Counted from the first letter of the stretch, positions 1-8,092 are shown. The stretch is DNA of 25,944 nucleotides from Verrucomicrobiota bacterium (GCA_030832235.1 JAURJO010000265.1:1-25944); one strand, 5' to 3'. Notes: generated from the letters alone by a model not told the origin. Program-made: numbers and translations.

Positions 1-207
1 CATTCCCCTTTGCGGCTGCGCCTTTCGGCGGGTTCCCGCCCTCCGGGGGCCCACCAGCGTGCGGGCGAATTGCGCTCGCGACGCGGGGTCGAACTTGATG
101 CCGGGCGTCGTGAGTTCCTCGATCGCGCTCCCCATTCGACGCCGTGGCGACTGCGATACGAGCGCGCGCTGCGCTCCGCGGGCCGGCCGCGCCGCGTCGC
201 GAGCCAT
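1..207 (-). CDS. possible partial hypothetical protein, open at the left edge
   Basis: An open minus-strand frame enters from the left edge without a stop. Candidate starts are ATG at 207 (MARDAARPARG...) or ATG at 135 (MGSAIEELTTPG...). From 135 inward the third codon positions are strongly G/C and the residues are mixed (IEELTTPGIKFDPASRAQFA), as in real genes here, whereas the part from 207 to 135 is Arg/Ala-rich and looks like shadow translation. I do not recognise a family. Only the N-terminus would be visible. It may be a chance frame in GC-rich DNA. Confidence 0.3.
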   Translation of the reverse strand, partial: MARDAARPARGAQRALVSQSPRRRMGSAIEELTTPGIKFDPASRAQFARTLVGPRRAGTRRKAQPQRGM

Positions 208-635
208 GATCGCGCCGACTGTAAGCGCCCGTCCCGGTCCATGCGCCGGGTGCGCGGAGAAGGCGAACCATGCTCCGTCCGTTTCAAGCCGGTGCCGCCG
301 TCATCGGCAGCAGGGGCGCCCGCGGCTTGGTAGGCACTGTGGTCCCCGAAAAATGCTGGTTTCTCGCATGCCTTTTCAAACGGCGAGCCCGGTGGGCGGT
401 AAAAAACCGGATCAATTCAGAATCACTTTCGGCGTGTGGCATTCGCAGGCCACTCCGAAGCGGCAGTCTCGGCCACGCCTTTTGCCAATTTCCCGGGTCT
501 TCCACCTAGCTCGTTCTCGTTTCGTGCCCCGGGTCGGCCGGGCGAAGCGGGTTTCCTCATTCCCGCGGCGCGGCGCAGACCGGAAGTTGCCTTGGCTGCG
601 GTGTATCCGCGCCGGGACTATGCGAGGTTCGGGTT
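208..635. other. gene-free spacer
   Basis: No reading frame here has a credible start, composition or motif. The frames present are Arg/Pro-rich shadows of GC-rich DNA. I see no tRNA arm, no clear terminator for the large minus-strand gene that ends at 636, and no strong promoter. The 340-430 part is relatively A/T-rich and could hold promoter elements for the possible left-edge gene. Confidence 0.5.
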
Positions 636-3600
636 TCACTCGACCACCAGGACGCCGCGCATGATGCGCCAGTGGCCGGGGAATGTGCAAAGGTACGGGT
701 ATCGACCGGGGGCGGAAGGTGCGGTGAACACCAGCTCGGCACGACGCGTCGGCTCCACGAGCGGGGTGGCATGCAGGACCTTGGGCGACGCGGGCACGTA
801 GTGTTTGGCCATCGCTCCGGGATCGGACGCCATCGCGTCGGCCAGGGCGCCGACCTCCTCGTCCGCGCCGGGGGCGACCAGCACGAGGTTGTGCGGCATC
901 AGGTCGGGATTCTCGAAGATCAGCCGTACGGGAGCGCCCGCCTTCACCCGAAGCTGGGTCGGCGCGAATTGCATCAGGCCGGGTGCGGCCTGGACGCGCA
1001 GCGCACCGCGGTCGGTGGACTGAGCCTGGTCCCATTCCGTGGCCCAGGGTTTCAGCGCATCGGCGCTGGCGGCGAGCCGCGCGCCGGGCAGCGGCTGGCC
1101 GGTAGGGTCGTGGAGAAAAACCGGAGGCGGTTCTCCCCTGAGGCGCCGGAAGGCGGCCTCGATCTGGTTCAGGCCGCGGCGGAGAGGAATCTCGACCTGA
1201 TGCTCGGTGCTGTAGGGGCTTTCCGAGGAAAGCACCTGCACGCCGTTGGCCTTCACGTCCAGATAGCCGTGTTTCACGGCGAGCACGGCGGTCTGCGGGG
1301 TGTCGACCTGCAGGAACGTGCGGAACGTGCGCGTGGTCGCGGGGCCTTTCTTCGCTTTCCGTTTCGAGTCTGCGGACGTGGCAGGGTTGGCTTCGATCTC
1401 GCTGGTTTCACCAAGATCCAGCCAATGACGCAGGCGCGTTTCCGGAGAAACGGCGAGGACTGGTACGGAGCGGCTGACGCGCGACTCGGTGCCGGCGGAG
1501 AGATCGGTGAACATCTGTTTCTCGGCGTTTCCTGCGGCATGCAGGTGGGCGAGTGCGGCGTCGAGGCCGGGACGTTGGGGACGCAGGTGGGCGACGACGT
1601 TGATGGCGGCCATACGGACGCGCGGATGCGGGTCGCCGGCGGCGCGCTCCAGCCGTGGGGCGAGATCCGGTAACCGGTCGGCATTGAACCTGAGCAGCAT
1701 CACGCCCGCGGCGCGGGTGAGCGGGTCGGCGGCTCGCGCGAGTGTGTCGAGCCACGCGGGGCGGACCTCGCCGGCGGCTGCGAGCACCCACGAGGCCTCG
1801 AGACGGGTTTGGAGACCCTCGGCGGTGTCCGGTGCCAGTGCGGCGATCCGGCGCTCAAGTTCGGGAATGGCCGCGGATCCGAGGCGGCGCAGCGCGATGC
1901 GGGCGTGGTGGCGGACGAGGTTTTGCGGATGCGCGAGCAGCGCGGCCAGTTCCGACGCGGAGGTACCCTCGATGCGCGGCCAGTCGCGCGCCACGGGTTT
2001 GCCGGTGTGCGTCACGCGCCAGATTCGGCCACGCTCGTGGTTCCACTGCGGATCGCGCATCGCGTGCTGCGCGTGGCCGATGATGAGGCTGGAGAAGTCC
2101 GAGACGTAGAGCGCGCCGTCGAGCCCGAACTCGACGTCGACGGGACGGAACGTGCTGTTCTTCGAACTCAGCACGTCGAGACGCGACGCGGCGACGAGCG
2201 GGCCGTCGGCGGCCGACGCGCGCGAGAGCGAAACGGTGTAGCTTCCGAGCAGCGCCGCGGTCGCGTAGCCCTGCTGGAGGTCGTCGGGAAAGTTCGGGCT
2301 CGAGATGACGCTCAGGCCCGACCCTTTGGCGTAGTTGAGCACGGTGGCCGTGCCGTAGGGATGGAAGACGCCAAGCGGGGTCCATACCTGGCCGAGGCCG
2401 TCGATCAGGTGGCCGCCACCGAAGCGCTGCAGCAGGTTGCCGTGGCGATCGAACGCCACCTTCCAGGGGTTGGGCGTCATGGTACGCCACTCGGGTGCGA
2501 CCCGGCCGCTCCGCGGATCCAGGCGGTACGTGGTGGAGTCGATGCCGCGCACGACTCCGAAGGGTGTCTCGAACTGCGAGCGATGAAAGACACCGTCGGC
2601 GAAGATCACGAAGCCCATCGGATCCGTGGCGACCATGCCGCCGTGGTGCGAGTCGGTCACGTCGACGCCGCGGAGGAGCTCCGCGCGGGTGTCGGCACGG
2701 CCGTCGCCGTCGGTATCGTTCAGCACGAGCAGGCGCGGCTGCGCCGAAACGATCACGCCGCGTTCGTGGAACGCGACGCCGTCGAGCGCGTCGAAGCCGT
2801 CCGCGAACACGGTGCAGGTGTCGGCGCGGCCGTCGCGATCCGTGTCCTCCAGGATGAGGATTTTGTCCGCCGGCCGCTCGCCGGGGATGGCGTGGGGGAA
2901 GGATGGCATCGTGACGACCCAGAGCCGCCCACGGGCGTCGAAGCTCATCTGCACCGGATTGCGCAGCTCGGGGAACTGCGTCTCGGAGGCGAACAGGTTC
3001 ACTGAGTAGCCATCGGCGACGACGAGTTCCTTCTGGAGATCGGCGGGGGCGCGGACGGTGCCGCCCGGAAAGCGGTAGGGTGTTTCCTTGCCGGGCCCTA
3101 GGGGCGGCAGGGACGGCTCGGGAAAATCCGCGAGGCGGGCCCCGGGACGGGCGAGGAGGCCGTGGAGCGTGGCTTCGGTTTGCTCAAGAAGCTGGTGGTA
3201 GCGTGGCAGCTCGGCGGCGGCCTCCTCGGGGCGCTTGCGCACGCCGTAGTACAGCGCGGCGTTCTTCGGACGGGTGAGCTCGGCGTTGTACGCGTGCTTG
3301 CGGGCGGCGGCTGAGGCCAATTCCTCGACGCGCGGCGGCTCGGCGGACGCGAGACCGCCGGGGCCGGCGAGCGCACGGGCGACCACGGTGCCGAGCGCGC
3401 GGGAACCCTCGGCATTGAGATGGATTCCCTGTTCGGTGAGTGGCCGCGGCGCCTTGGCGAAGGCATCGGTGCTGGCGGTGAAAAGGTCCACGAATTCCGC
3501 CCTGTGTGCGGCGGCGATCTCGCGCACCGCGTCCGCGTAGGCGGCCACGTCGGCGCGCCGCGCGGCCGCGCGCGAATCGCTGCGCTCGTCGGGCGCCGTC

Positions 3601-4055
3601 GGCGCGAGCAGCACGACGCGCGCGCCCGGATGCAGCCGGTCGACCTCGCGCAGAAACGTCTCGTAGTGACGGCGGAAATCGGGGAGCCCGGCGGGCCCGG
3701 CGAACGCCTCGTTGGCGCCGAAGCCGACCACGACGACGTTGGCCGGCCAGGCGGCGAGCAGGCCCTTCAGGTGCTCCCCGTAGCCTTCCGGCCGCAGGCG
3801 ATGGCCGGCCTCGTCGCCGGTCCACGCGAGGCTGCGCACGCGGAGCTTCTTGCCCTGATGGGCGAGTTGGAGTTGCGCCTCGAGGTGGCCCGACTCCAGC
3901 AGGCGTTCAACCATCCCGCCGCCGTAGAACAAAAGGGTGTCCCCGGCGCGCGGCTCAGGCGAGGAGGCCGCCGAGCGCGGCGCAGCGACGGCGGACACGG
4001 CGACCAGGAAGAAGAGGCTGATGAGGCGGGCGAACGTTTGCCGGGGTTGGCTCAT
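636..4055 (-). CDS. secreted SGNH-like / PVC-type propeller / HEAT / cupredoxin protein
   Basis: 1139 residues from the ATG at 4055. This start is chosen because a signal peptide follows at once (MSQPRQTFARLISLFFLVAV, Ala-rich cleavage region); the frame stays open for 80 residues further upstream but that part is not protein-like. Domains in order: SGNH-like (about 35-235; GFGANEAF and GIHLNAEG blocks); a propeller of the membrane-bound-dehydrogenase kind common in Planctomycetes/Verrucomicrobia (about 355-705; DTDRDGRADTC and NDTDGDGRADTR strips); HEAT-like repeats (about 705-880); a beta-rich segment; and a C-terminal cupredoxin with type-1 copper ligands His1055, Cys1123, His1128 and Met1132 (C-x4-H-x3-M). 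The SGNH catalytic Ser position reads Gly (FYGGGM) and the DxxH Asp reads Gln, so esterase activity is doubtful. There is no CxxCH, so the haem module usual in relatives is absent. Likely periplasmic redox or carbohydrate-related role; substrate unknown. Confidence 0.88.
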   Translation of the reverse strand: MSQPRQTFARLISLFFLVAVSAVAAPRSAASSPEPRAGDTLLFYGGGMVERLLESGHLEAQLQLAHQGKKLRVRSLAWTGDEAGHRLRPEGYGEHLKGLLAAWPANVVVVGFGANEAFAGPAGLPDFRRHYETFLREVDRLHPGARVVLLAPTAPDERSDSRAAARRADVAAYADAVREIAAAHRAEFVDLFTASTDAFAKAPRPLTEQGIHLNAEGSRALGTVVARALAGPGGLASAEPPRVEELASAAARKHAYNAELTRPKNAALYYGVRKRPEEAAAELPRYHQLLEQTEATLHGLLARPGARLADFPEPSLPPLGPGKETPYRFPGGTVRAPADLQKELVVADGYSVNLFASETQFPELRNPVQMSFDARGRLWVVTMPSFPHAIPGERPADKILILEDTDRDGRADTCTVFADGFDALDGVAFHERGVIVSAQPRLLVLNDTDGDGRADTRAELLRGVDVTDSHHGGMVATDPMGFVIFADGVFHRSQFETPFGVVRGIDSTTYRLDPRSGRVAPEWRTMTPNPWKVAFDRHGNLLQRFGGGHLIDGLGQVWTPLGVFHPYGTATVLNYAKGSGLSVISSPNFPDDLQQGYATAALLGSYTVSLSRASAADGPLVAASRLDVLSSKNSTFRPVDVEFGLDGALYVSDFSSLIIGHAQHAMRDPQWNHERGRIWRVTHTGKPVARDWPRIEGTSASELAALLAHPQNLVRHHARIALRRLGSAAIPELERRIAALAPDTAEGLQTRLEASWVLAAAGEVRPAWLDTLARAADPLTRAAGVMLLRFNADRLPDLAPRLERAAGDPHPRVRMAAINVVAHLRPQRPGLDAALAHLHAAGNAEKQMFTDLSAGTESRVSRSVPVLAVSPETRLRHWLDLGETSEIEANPATSADSKRKAKKGPATTRTFRTFLQVDTPQTAVLAVKHGYLDVKANGVQVLSSESPYSTEHQVEIPLRRGLNQIEAAFRRLRGEPPPVFLHDPTGQPLPGARLAASADALKPWATEWDQAQSTDRGALRVQAAPGLMQFAPTQLRVKAGAPVRLIFENPDLMPHNLVLVAPGADEEVGALADAMASDPGAMAKHYVPASPKVLHATPLVEPTRRAELVFTAPSAPGRYPYLCTFPGHWRIMRGVLVVE

Positions 4056-4267
4056 GGGTAACAGCAATGATGGAATATCAGGAGCTTCGGAAACAGCGAG
4101 TCGGGGAAGCACGGTGAGGGCGAAGAATTTCCCGGCCGTCTCAGGGAGAATGGCGTGGCAGGCTTCGGTGGAGCCGGCAACAAGAGGGGAGGTGAAGCCG
4201 TTCACTTCAGCCCCCCGAGGAGGGACCACGGAAGAGCACGGATGCACACGGTTCAGCGGGGCTTGGT

Positions 4268-4293
4268 GCAGCCGCGGCCGTTCGCCGCGGACC
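4268..4293 (+). repeat. dispersed GC hairpin module (CCGCGGC/GCCGCGG), copy 1
   Basis: Reads GCAGCCGCGG, then CCGTT, then CGCCGCGGACC. The 7-bp arms at 4272-4278 and 4284-4290 are exact inverted repeats. The same module with the same right flank (GGACC or GGACA) recurs near 4575, 12418 and 24902. It is preceded by an ACCACGG/ACACGG filler, as at 12376-12400. Confidence 0.7.
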
Positions 4294-4495
4294 ATGCTGA
4301 AACCACGACGGATGAAGGCTATTCCTGCGGTTACGGATTTTATCCGCCGGATTCCCAGCGCGGCGCCGTCGCAACGAAGGCCGCGTTCAGCCTACGCCGC
4401 GCCGGGAGGCATGACGGGCCCTGCTTCGCCGAAGCTTCGCAGCGCACTAGGTTTCGGGGGGACGATGGGGATCGGCGGAAGGAATATCCGACGAT

Positions 4496-4604
4496 CCGAG
4501 GGTGGCGCCCTCGGCTACATCGCACGTGTTTCGTGACGAAAGTCGGTCCGGAGTTACTGGTCGGAAGGCATCCCGTGTAGCCGAGGCTGTTTGCCTCGGA
4601 CCAT
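4496..4604 (+). repeat. composite dispersed repeat: two hairpins, copy at the mdh side
   Basis: Starts with the palindrome CCGAGGG-TGGCG-CCCTCGG (4496-4514), followed by CTACATC and a TTTCGTGACGA segment. It ends with GTGTAGCCGAGGC-TGTTT-GCCTCGGACC (4575-4602). The element at 24823-24928 has the same order: CCGAGGG/CCCTCGG palindrome, CTACATC, TTTTGTAACGA, then GTGTAGCCGCGGC/GCCGCGGAC. The second hairpin carries compensating changes here (CCGAGGC/GCCTCGG against CCGCGGC/GCCGCGG), so the fold rather than the bases is kept. Confidence 0.7.
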
Positions 4605-4745
4605 AACGTGAGCGCGATGGCCGAAGGCTGTTCCGGAAGCATTGAACTTGAGCCGCGGATTTCACCGATCACGCGAATAAATGCGGCGATGGCGTAGATG
4701 GGCAGAATCGTCCCAAAAAACTACGCTTACGGGTTTAGAATCACG

Positions 4746-4772
4746 AAAAAGGCGCCCGTGGTCGGGCGCCTT
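4746..4772 (-). terminator. intrinsic terminator of mdh
   Basis: A perfect 10-bp stem, 4749-4758 with 4763-4772 (AAGGCGCCCG/CGGGCGCCTT), has a 4-nt loop. On the minus strand it is followed by a run of five T. It lies about 30 nt past the mdh stop. Confidence 0.85.
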
Positions 4773-4801
4773 GCATCAACGAGAGACCCGATGGCGGCGT
4801 C

Positions 4802-5785
4802 TCACTTGATCATGTCGGCGACGAAAGCGCGCTCCTCGACGAGCTCCTTGTTCGTAGCGGTGATCTTCGATTTGGCGAAGTCGTCCATGGCGTGGCCAGT
4901 GATGACCTCGTAGGAGCCGGGGGTCGTGGTGCGCACGGGCATGCCAGCCCAGACGTTGGCGTCGAAGCCGTAGAGCCCGTTGGACTTCACGGCGACGGAA
5001 TGGATGGCGCCGGGCGTCATGAGGTCGCGCACGTGGTCGACGAGGGCGTTGGCGGCGGAGGCGGCGGACGAGAGGCCGCGGGCGGCGATGATGGCGGCGC
5101 CACGCTTGCCGACGGTCTCGCAGAACGGTCCCTGCAGCCACGCGGTGTCAGTGATCACCGAGGTCGCGGGACGGCCACCGATGGTGGCCTGCGCGAAGGC
5201 CGGGAACATCGTCGGACTATGGTTACCGTAGATGAAGATATCCTTCACCGTCGTGAGATCGGCGCCGGCCTTTTTCGCCAGCTGGGTCTGGGCGCGATTC
5301 TGGTCGAGGCGCACCATGGCAGTGAAGCGCTCGGCGGGCAGCCGCTTCGCCTGGGAGGCGGCGATCATGCAATTGGTGTTGGCGGGGTTGCCGACTACGG
5401 CGACGCGGGCGTCGGCCGCCGCCACGGCGTCAATGATGCGGCCCTGCTCGATGAAGATCCTGCCGTTGTCCTTGAGGAGATCGGCGCGCTCCATGCCGGG
5501 TCCGCGCGGCTTGGCGCCGACGAGCAGGCACCAGTTGGCGTCCTTGAAGCCGACGGAGGCGTCGGAAGTCTGGACGATGCCCTTGAGGAGCGGGAAGGCG
5601 CAGTCGTCGAGTTCCATGGCGACGCCCTCGAGCGCCTTGAGGGCCTTCTCGATGGGGGCCTCGATGAGCTGGAGGATGACCGGCTGGTCGGGGCCGAACA
5701 TCGCGCCCGATGCGATGCGGAACAGGAGCGAGTAACCGATCTGGCCGGCGGCGCCGGTGACTGCGACACGGATGGGGGTCTTCAT
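4802..5785 (-). CDS. mdh: malate dehydrogenase
   Basis: 327 residues, a full-length cytosolic-type malate dehydrogenase. It interconverts malate and oxaloacetate with NAD(H) in the TCA cycle. Visible features: N-terminal Rossmann loop GAAGQIG (11-17), substrate-binding arginines in AKPRGPGMER (Arg94, Arg100), VVGNPANTNC (130-139), the LDQNR motif with Asp161 and Arg164, and the catalytic His189 in IYGNHSPTM. The protein resembles the approximately 327-residue MDH group seen in Chlamydiae, Thermus and many other bacteria rather than the LDH-like group. The ATG at 5785 directly precedes the conserved beta strand; there is no Shine-Dalgarno sequence (CTTCTCCACC before ATG). The DAHP synthase gene lies 110 nt upstream on the same strand, so read-through is possible. 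An intrinsic terminator follows. Confidence 0.96.
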   Translation of the reverse strand: MKTPIRVAVTGAAGQIGYSLLFRIASGAMFGPDQPVILQLIEAPIEKALKALEGVAMELDDCAFPLLKGIVQTSDASVGFKDANWCLLVGAKPRGPGMERADLLKDNGRIFIEQGRIIDAVAAADARVAVVGNPANTNCMIAASQAKRLPAERFTAMVRLDQNRAQTQLAKKAGADLTTVKDIFIYGNHSPTMFPAFAQATIGGRPATSVITDTAWLQGPFCETVGKRGAAIIAARGLSSAASAANALVDHVRDLMTPGAIHSVAVKSNGLYGFDANVWAGMPVRTTTPGSYEVITGHAMDDFAKSKITATNKELVEERAFVADMIK

Positions 5786-5895
5786 GGTGGAGAAGGTTTA
5801 GCGCGCGGGACGCGCGGAACTCACGGCGGAAATCGGGGGCGGTTGGATTGTTTAGACGAAATGAGTACGGCGCTCGTCGGAGCTAATCGTCGTCG

Positions 5896-6951
5896 TCACG
5901 AGAAACGCGGGGCGAGGCGGGTGTGCAGTTCGCGGATGAGGGCGTCGGTCGTGTCCCAGTCGATGCAGCCGTCGGTGATGCTCACGCCGGGGCGGAGCTT
6001 CTCCTTGGGCTGGGGGAACGGCTGGTTGCCGGCGGCGAGGTTGCTCTCGATCATCGCACCCATGATCGACGTGTTGCCGGCGGCGACCTGTTCAAGGACC
6101 GCGCGCAGCACGTCGGGCTGAAGTTCAGGCTTCTTCGCGGAGTTGTCGTGGGAGCAGTCGACGACGACCGAACGGGCGAGCCCGGCCTTGGTCAGCGCCG
6201 CCTCGACCTGCGCGATGTGGGCGGGGGAGTAGTTCGGACCGGCGGCGCCGCCGCGCAGCACTACATGGCAGTCGGGGTTGCCGCGGGTAACGACCGCCGA
6301 CGCGCTGCCACCGAGATTGATGCCGAGGAAAGTCTGCGGCTGCGAGGCCGCACGGATCGCGTTCACCGCCGCTTGGAGACTGCCGTCGGTGCCGTTCTTG
6401 AAACCGAGGGGCATCGAAAGGCCGGAGGCCATCTGGCGATGGGTCTGCGACTCGGTGGTGCGGGCGCCGATCGCTCCCCAGCACACGAGGTCCGCCATGT
6501 ATTGCGGGGTGATCGGGTCGAGGAACTCGGTCGCCGTCGGCAATCCGAGATCGATCACGTCGCGCAGGAACGTGCGCGCCAGCCGCAGACCCGCCGCGAT
6601 GTCGTGCGAGCCGTCGAGGTGCGGGTCCATGATCAGGCCTTTCCAGCCCACGGTCGTGCGCGGCTTCTCGAAATAAACGCGCATCACGATCATCACCCGG
6701 TCGGAAACTTCTCGGGCGAGGGCGCTGAGCCGCCGCGCATACTCGCGTCCCGAGTCCAGGTCGTGGATCGAGCACGGGCCGACGATCAGCAGGAAGCGTT
6801 TGTCGTCCGTGAAGATCAGCCGGTGAATGTCGCGCCGTGCGCGCACCACGAAGTCCGCCTGGGCCTCCGTCTTCGGCAATTCGGCCAGCAACTCCGCCGG
6901 AGAGGGCAGGGTGCGGGTCTCGACGACGTTGATGTCGGACGTTTTCTGCAT
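5896..6951 (-). CDS. aroG: 3-deoxy-7-phosphoheptulonate (DAHP) synthase, type I
   Basis: 351 residues, the length of E. coli AroG-type enzymes. It condenses phosphoenolpyruvate and erythrose 4-phosphate to DAHP, the first step of the shikimate pathway. Visible motifs: GPCSIHD (58-64) with the metal-binding Cys60; RVYFEKPRTTVGWKG (91-105) with substrate lysine and arginine; GARTTESQTHR; GFKNGTDG; and DCSHDNS with a metal-ligand His. Members of this subfamily are usually feedback-regulated by an aromatic amino acid; the sequence alone does not tell me whether Phe, Tyr or Trp, so the gene letter stands for the family only. The upstream leader has a promoter and a strong terminator-like hairpin, which suggests control of expression by termination. 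The start has no Shine-Dalgarno sequence. Confidence 0.95.
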   Translation of the reverse strand: MQKTSDINVVETRTLPSPAELLAELPKTEAQADFVVRARRDIHRLIFTDDKRFLLIVGPCSIHDLDSGREYARRLSALAREVSDRVMIVMRVYFEKPRTTVGWKGLIMDPHLDGSHDIAAGLRLARTFLRDVIDLGLPTATEFLDPITPQYMADLVCWGAIGARTTESQTHRQMASGLSMPLGFKNGTDGSLQAAVNAIRAASQPQTFLGINLGGSASAVVTRGNPDCHVVLRGGAAGPNYSPAHIAQVEAALTKAGLARSVVVDCSHDNSAKKPELQPDVLRAVLEQVAAGNTSIMGAMIESNLAAGNQPFPQPKEKLRPGVSITDGCIDWDTTDALIRELHTRLAPRFS

Positions 6952-7025
6952 GAGCGGTCAGCTTGGCGTGGGGCTCTTGTCGCGCGCAAGCCCGGTGTCA
7001 GGAGGAAGGCGTGACGATTTGATCC

Positions 7026-7064
7026 AAAAAAAGTGGCCGGCCGCTTACCCCTAAGCGGCCGGCC
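7026..7064 (-). terminator. strong intrinsic terminator inside the DAHP synthase leader
   Basis: The stem 7035-7047/7052-7064 is a perfect 13-bp inverted repeat (GGCCGGCCGCTTA with its complement) around a 4-nt loop. On the minus strand it is followed by ACTTTTTTT. On the plus strand only TTT then GCTTTCT follows, and no plus-strand gene ends here. It therefore acts on transcripts heading towards the DAHP synthase gene. Confidence 0.8.
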
Positions 7065-7122
7065 TTTGCTTTCTATGTTACCCCAAAACTCCCGCTAGGC
7101 GGGAGAAGTGTTAAACTTGATG
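7026..7122 (-). ncRNA. candidate leader RNA / attenuator or small RNA upstream of the DAHP synthase gene
   Basis: A transcript from the promoter at 7129-7156 would start near 7122. It would form a 7-bp hairpin (7089-7095 with 7099-7105, CTCCCGC/GCGGGAG) followed by TTTT, then a 13-bp hairpin with a run of seven T. It would end near 7026, giving an RNA of about 95 nt. The next gene on this strand is the DAHP synthase, whose ATG is 75 nt further on. No known riboswitch consensus is recognisable, and I see no aromatic-rich leader peptide. The alternative is an independent small RNA. Confidence 0.45.
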
Positions 7123-7128
7123 TCTGAG

Positions 7129-7156
7129 AAGATACGGCTGAGAGTCTCTCCGTCAA
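7129..7156 (-). promoter_or_regulatory. sigma70-type promoter driving the DAHP synthase leader
   Basis: On the minus strand, TTGACG (7151-7156) and TATCTT (7129-7134) are separated by 16 bp. This is the best promoter-like pair in the window and lies in its most A/T-rich stretch. The predicted start is near 7122. Confidence 0.6.
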
Positions 7157-7213
7157 ACAAAAGTTTTCAAATTCTACCACTTTTTTCATAAGTACCTGAT
7201 AATCAATTTATAG

Positions 7214-8092
7214 ATGCCTATCACGTCTTCTACTCCAAGCGGGTTTTTCGAGTGGTCTCCCGCGGCGTGGCTGCGTGTGACGGGTCCCGATGCGCTTTCG
7301 TTCCTGCAGGGACAGTTCTCGCAGGACCTGCGTCCGGTCGCCGCCGCGGCGCGCGGGGCGGAACCGGCGTACGGACTCTGGCTGACGCTGAAGGGCAAGG
7401 TGGAGGCGGATGGTTTCGTGTTTCGCGGTGAGAGTGCGGATGAGTTCTGGATTGGGAGTTATTTTTCCCGGGCCCTGGTGATCCGCGCGCGGTTGGAGAG
7501 CTTCATCATCGCCGACGACGTGACGATCGAGGACCAGACGGATGCTTGGATGGGAGCCACTTGGGTGGGTGAGGCGCCGCCCGTTCCGGCGGGAGTTTTC
7601 GCGTTCGCAGGTCGGCGCGGTTTTCCGGTTTCGCGAGACGGGGTGTATCGGCGCGACGTGCGGGTTGATGCGGCGGGTTCTCGCCTCGACGCGGAAACGG
7701 TCGAGCGGGTGCGCATCGCGGCGCGCATCCCGGCGGTGCCCACTGATGCCGGCCCCGGCGATCTTCCCCATGAGGCGGATCTCGATGCCACGGCGGTCTC
7801 CTACACGAAGGGTTGTTATCTCGGGCAGGAAGTGATGGCGCGGCTGAAAGCGATGGGTCAGGTGCGGCGGAGGTTGGTGCGCGTCGCGGGCACAGGTCCG
7901 AAGCCAGTCGCTTTACCGTCCCCGGTTTTCGCGGGTGAACGCCAGGTCGGCGAGGTGCGCTCGGCGGTTGCGGACGGTGCCGGCGGCTGGCTCGGCCTCG
8001 CGATGGTTTCGAACCTCCACACCACCGCGAACGCGGAGCTGGCGTTTTCCGCCGGTGGTGTTGCCGCGCTGCGGTTGCTCGACGCGCCATGA
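7214..8092 (+). CDS. ygfZ: YgfZ/GcvT-like folate-dependent protein
   Basis: 292 residues, the normal length for YgfZ. These proteins bind tetrahydrofolate and support assembly or repair of certain Fe-S proteins in the cytoplasm. The diagnostic motif K-G-C-Y-x-G-Q-E is present as KGCYLGQE (199-206) with Cys201, preceded by DLPHEADLD. The N-terminal GcvT-like region has GPDALSFLQGQFSQDL. The start lies 12 nt after a GATAAT-like -10 element (7198-7203), so the 5' leader may be very short. The stop overlaps the next start by 4 nt (ATGA), which makes translational coupling likely. No Shine-Dalgarno sequence. Confidence 0.92.
   Translation: MPITSSTPSGFFEWSPAAWLRVTGPDALSFLQGQFSQDLRPVAAAARGAEPAYGLWLTLKGKVEADGFVFRGESADEFWIGSYFSRALVIRARLESFIIADDVTIEDQTDAWMGATWVGEAPPVPAGVFAFAGRRGFPVSRDGVYRRDVRVDAAGSRLDAETVERVRIAARIPAVPTDAGPGDLPHEADLDATAVSYTKGCYLGQEVMARLKAMGQVRRRLVRVAGTGPKPVALPSPVFAGERQVGEVRSAVADGAGGWLGLAMVSNLHTTANAELAFSAGGVAALRLLDAP

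Larger units (their letters stand above)
4056..4745. other. repeat-rich intergenic spacer
   Basis: No protein-coding frame is convincing. The stretch holds an ACCACGGA...GCACGGATGCACACGG filler (about 4227-4250), a hairpin module at 4268-4293, a paired hairpin element at 4496-4604, and a further filler-like segment (GAGCCGCGGATTTCACCGATCACGCG) near 4650-4677. Promoter elements for the minus-strand gene starting at 4055 must lie at its left end, where TGATATT (about 4073-4079 on the minus strand) is a weak -10 candidate. Confidence 0.6.

Noticed and set aside
1809..3005. Plus-strand open frame of 398 codons inside the large minus-strand gene
   Set aside because: Antisense to the propeller region; composition (Arg/Val/Glu/His-rich, no motifs) is that of a mirror frame.
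4892..6121. Plus-strand frame of 409 codons across mdh and the DAHP synthase end
   Set aside because: It spans two real antisense genes and their spacer, with Gly/Asp/Arg-rich content and no motif.
7073..7189. 38-codon minus-strand frame (MKKVVEFENFCLTERL...) upstream of the DAHP synthase, a possible leader peptide
   Set aside because: Its start lies upstream of the best promoter, so the transcript from that promoter would not include it, and it is not enriched in aromatic residues. Re-open if transcription starts upstream of 7190.
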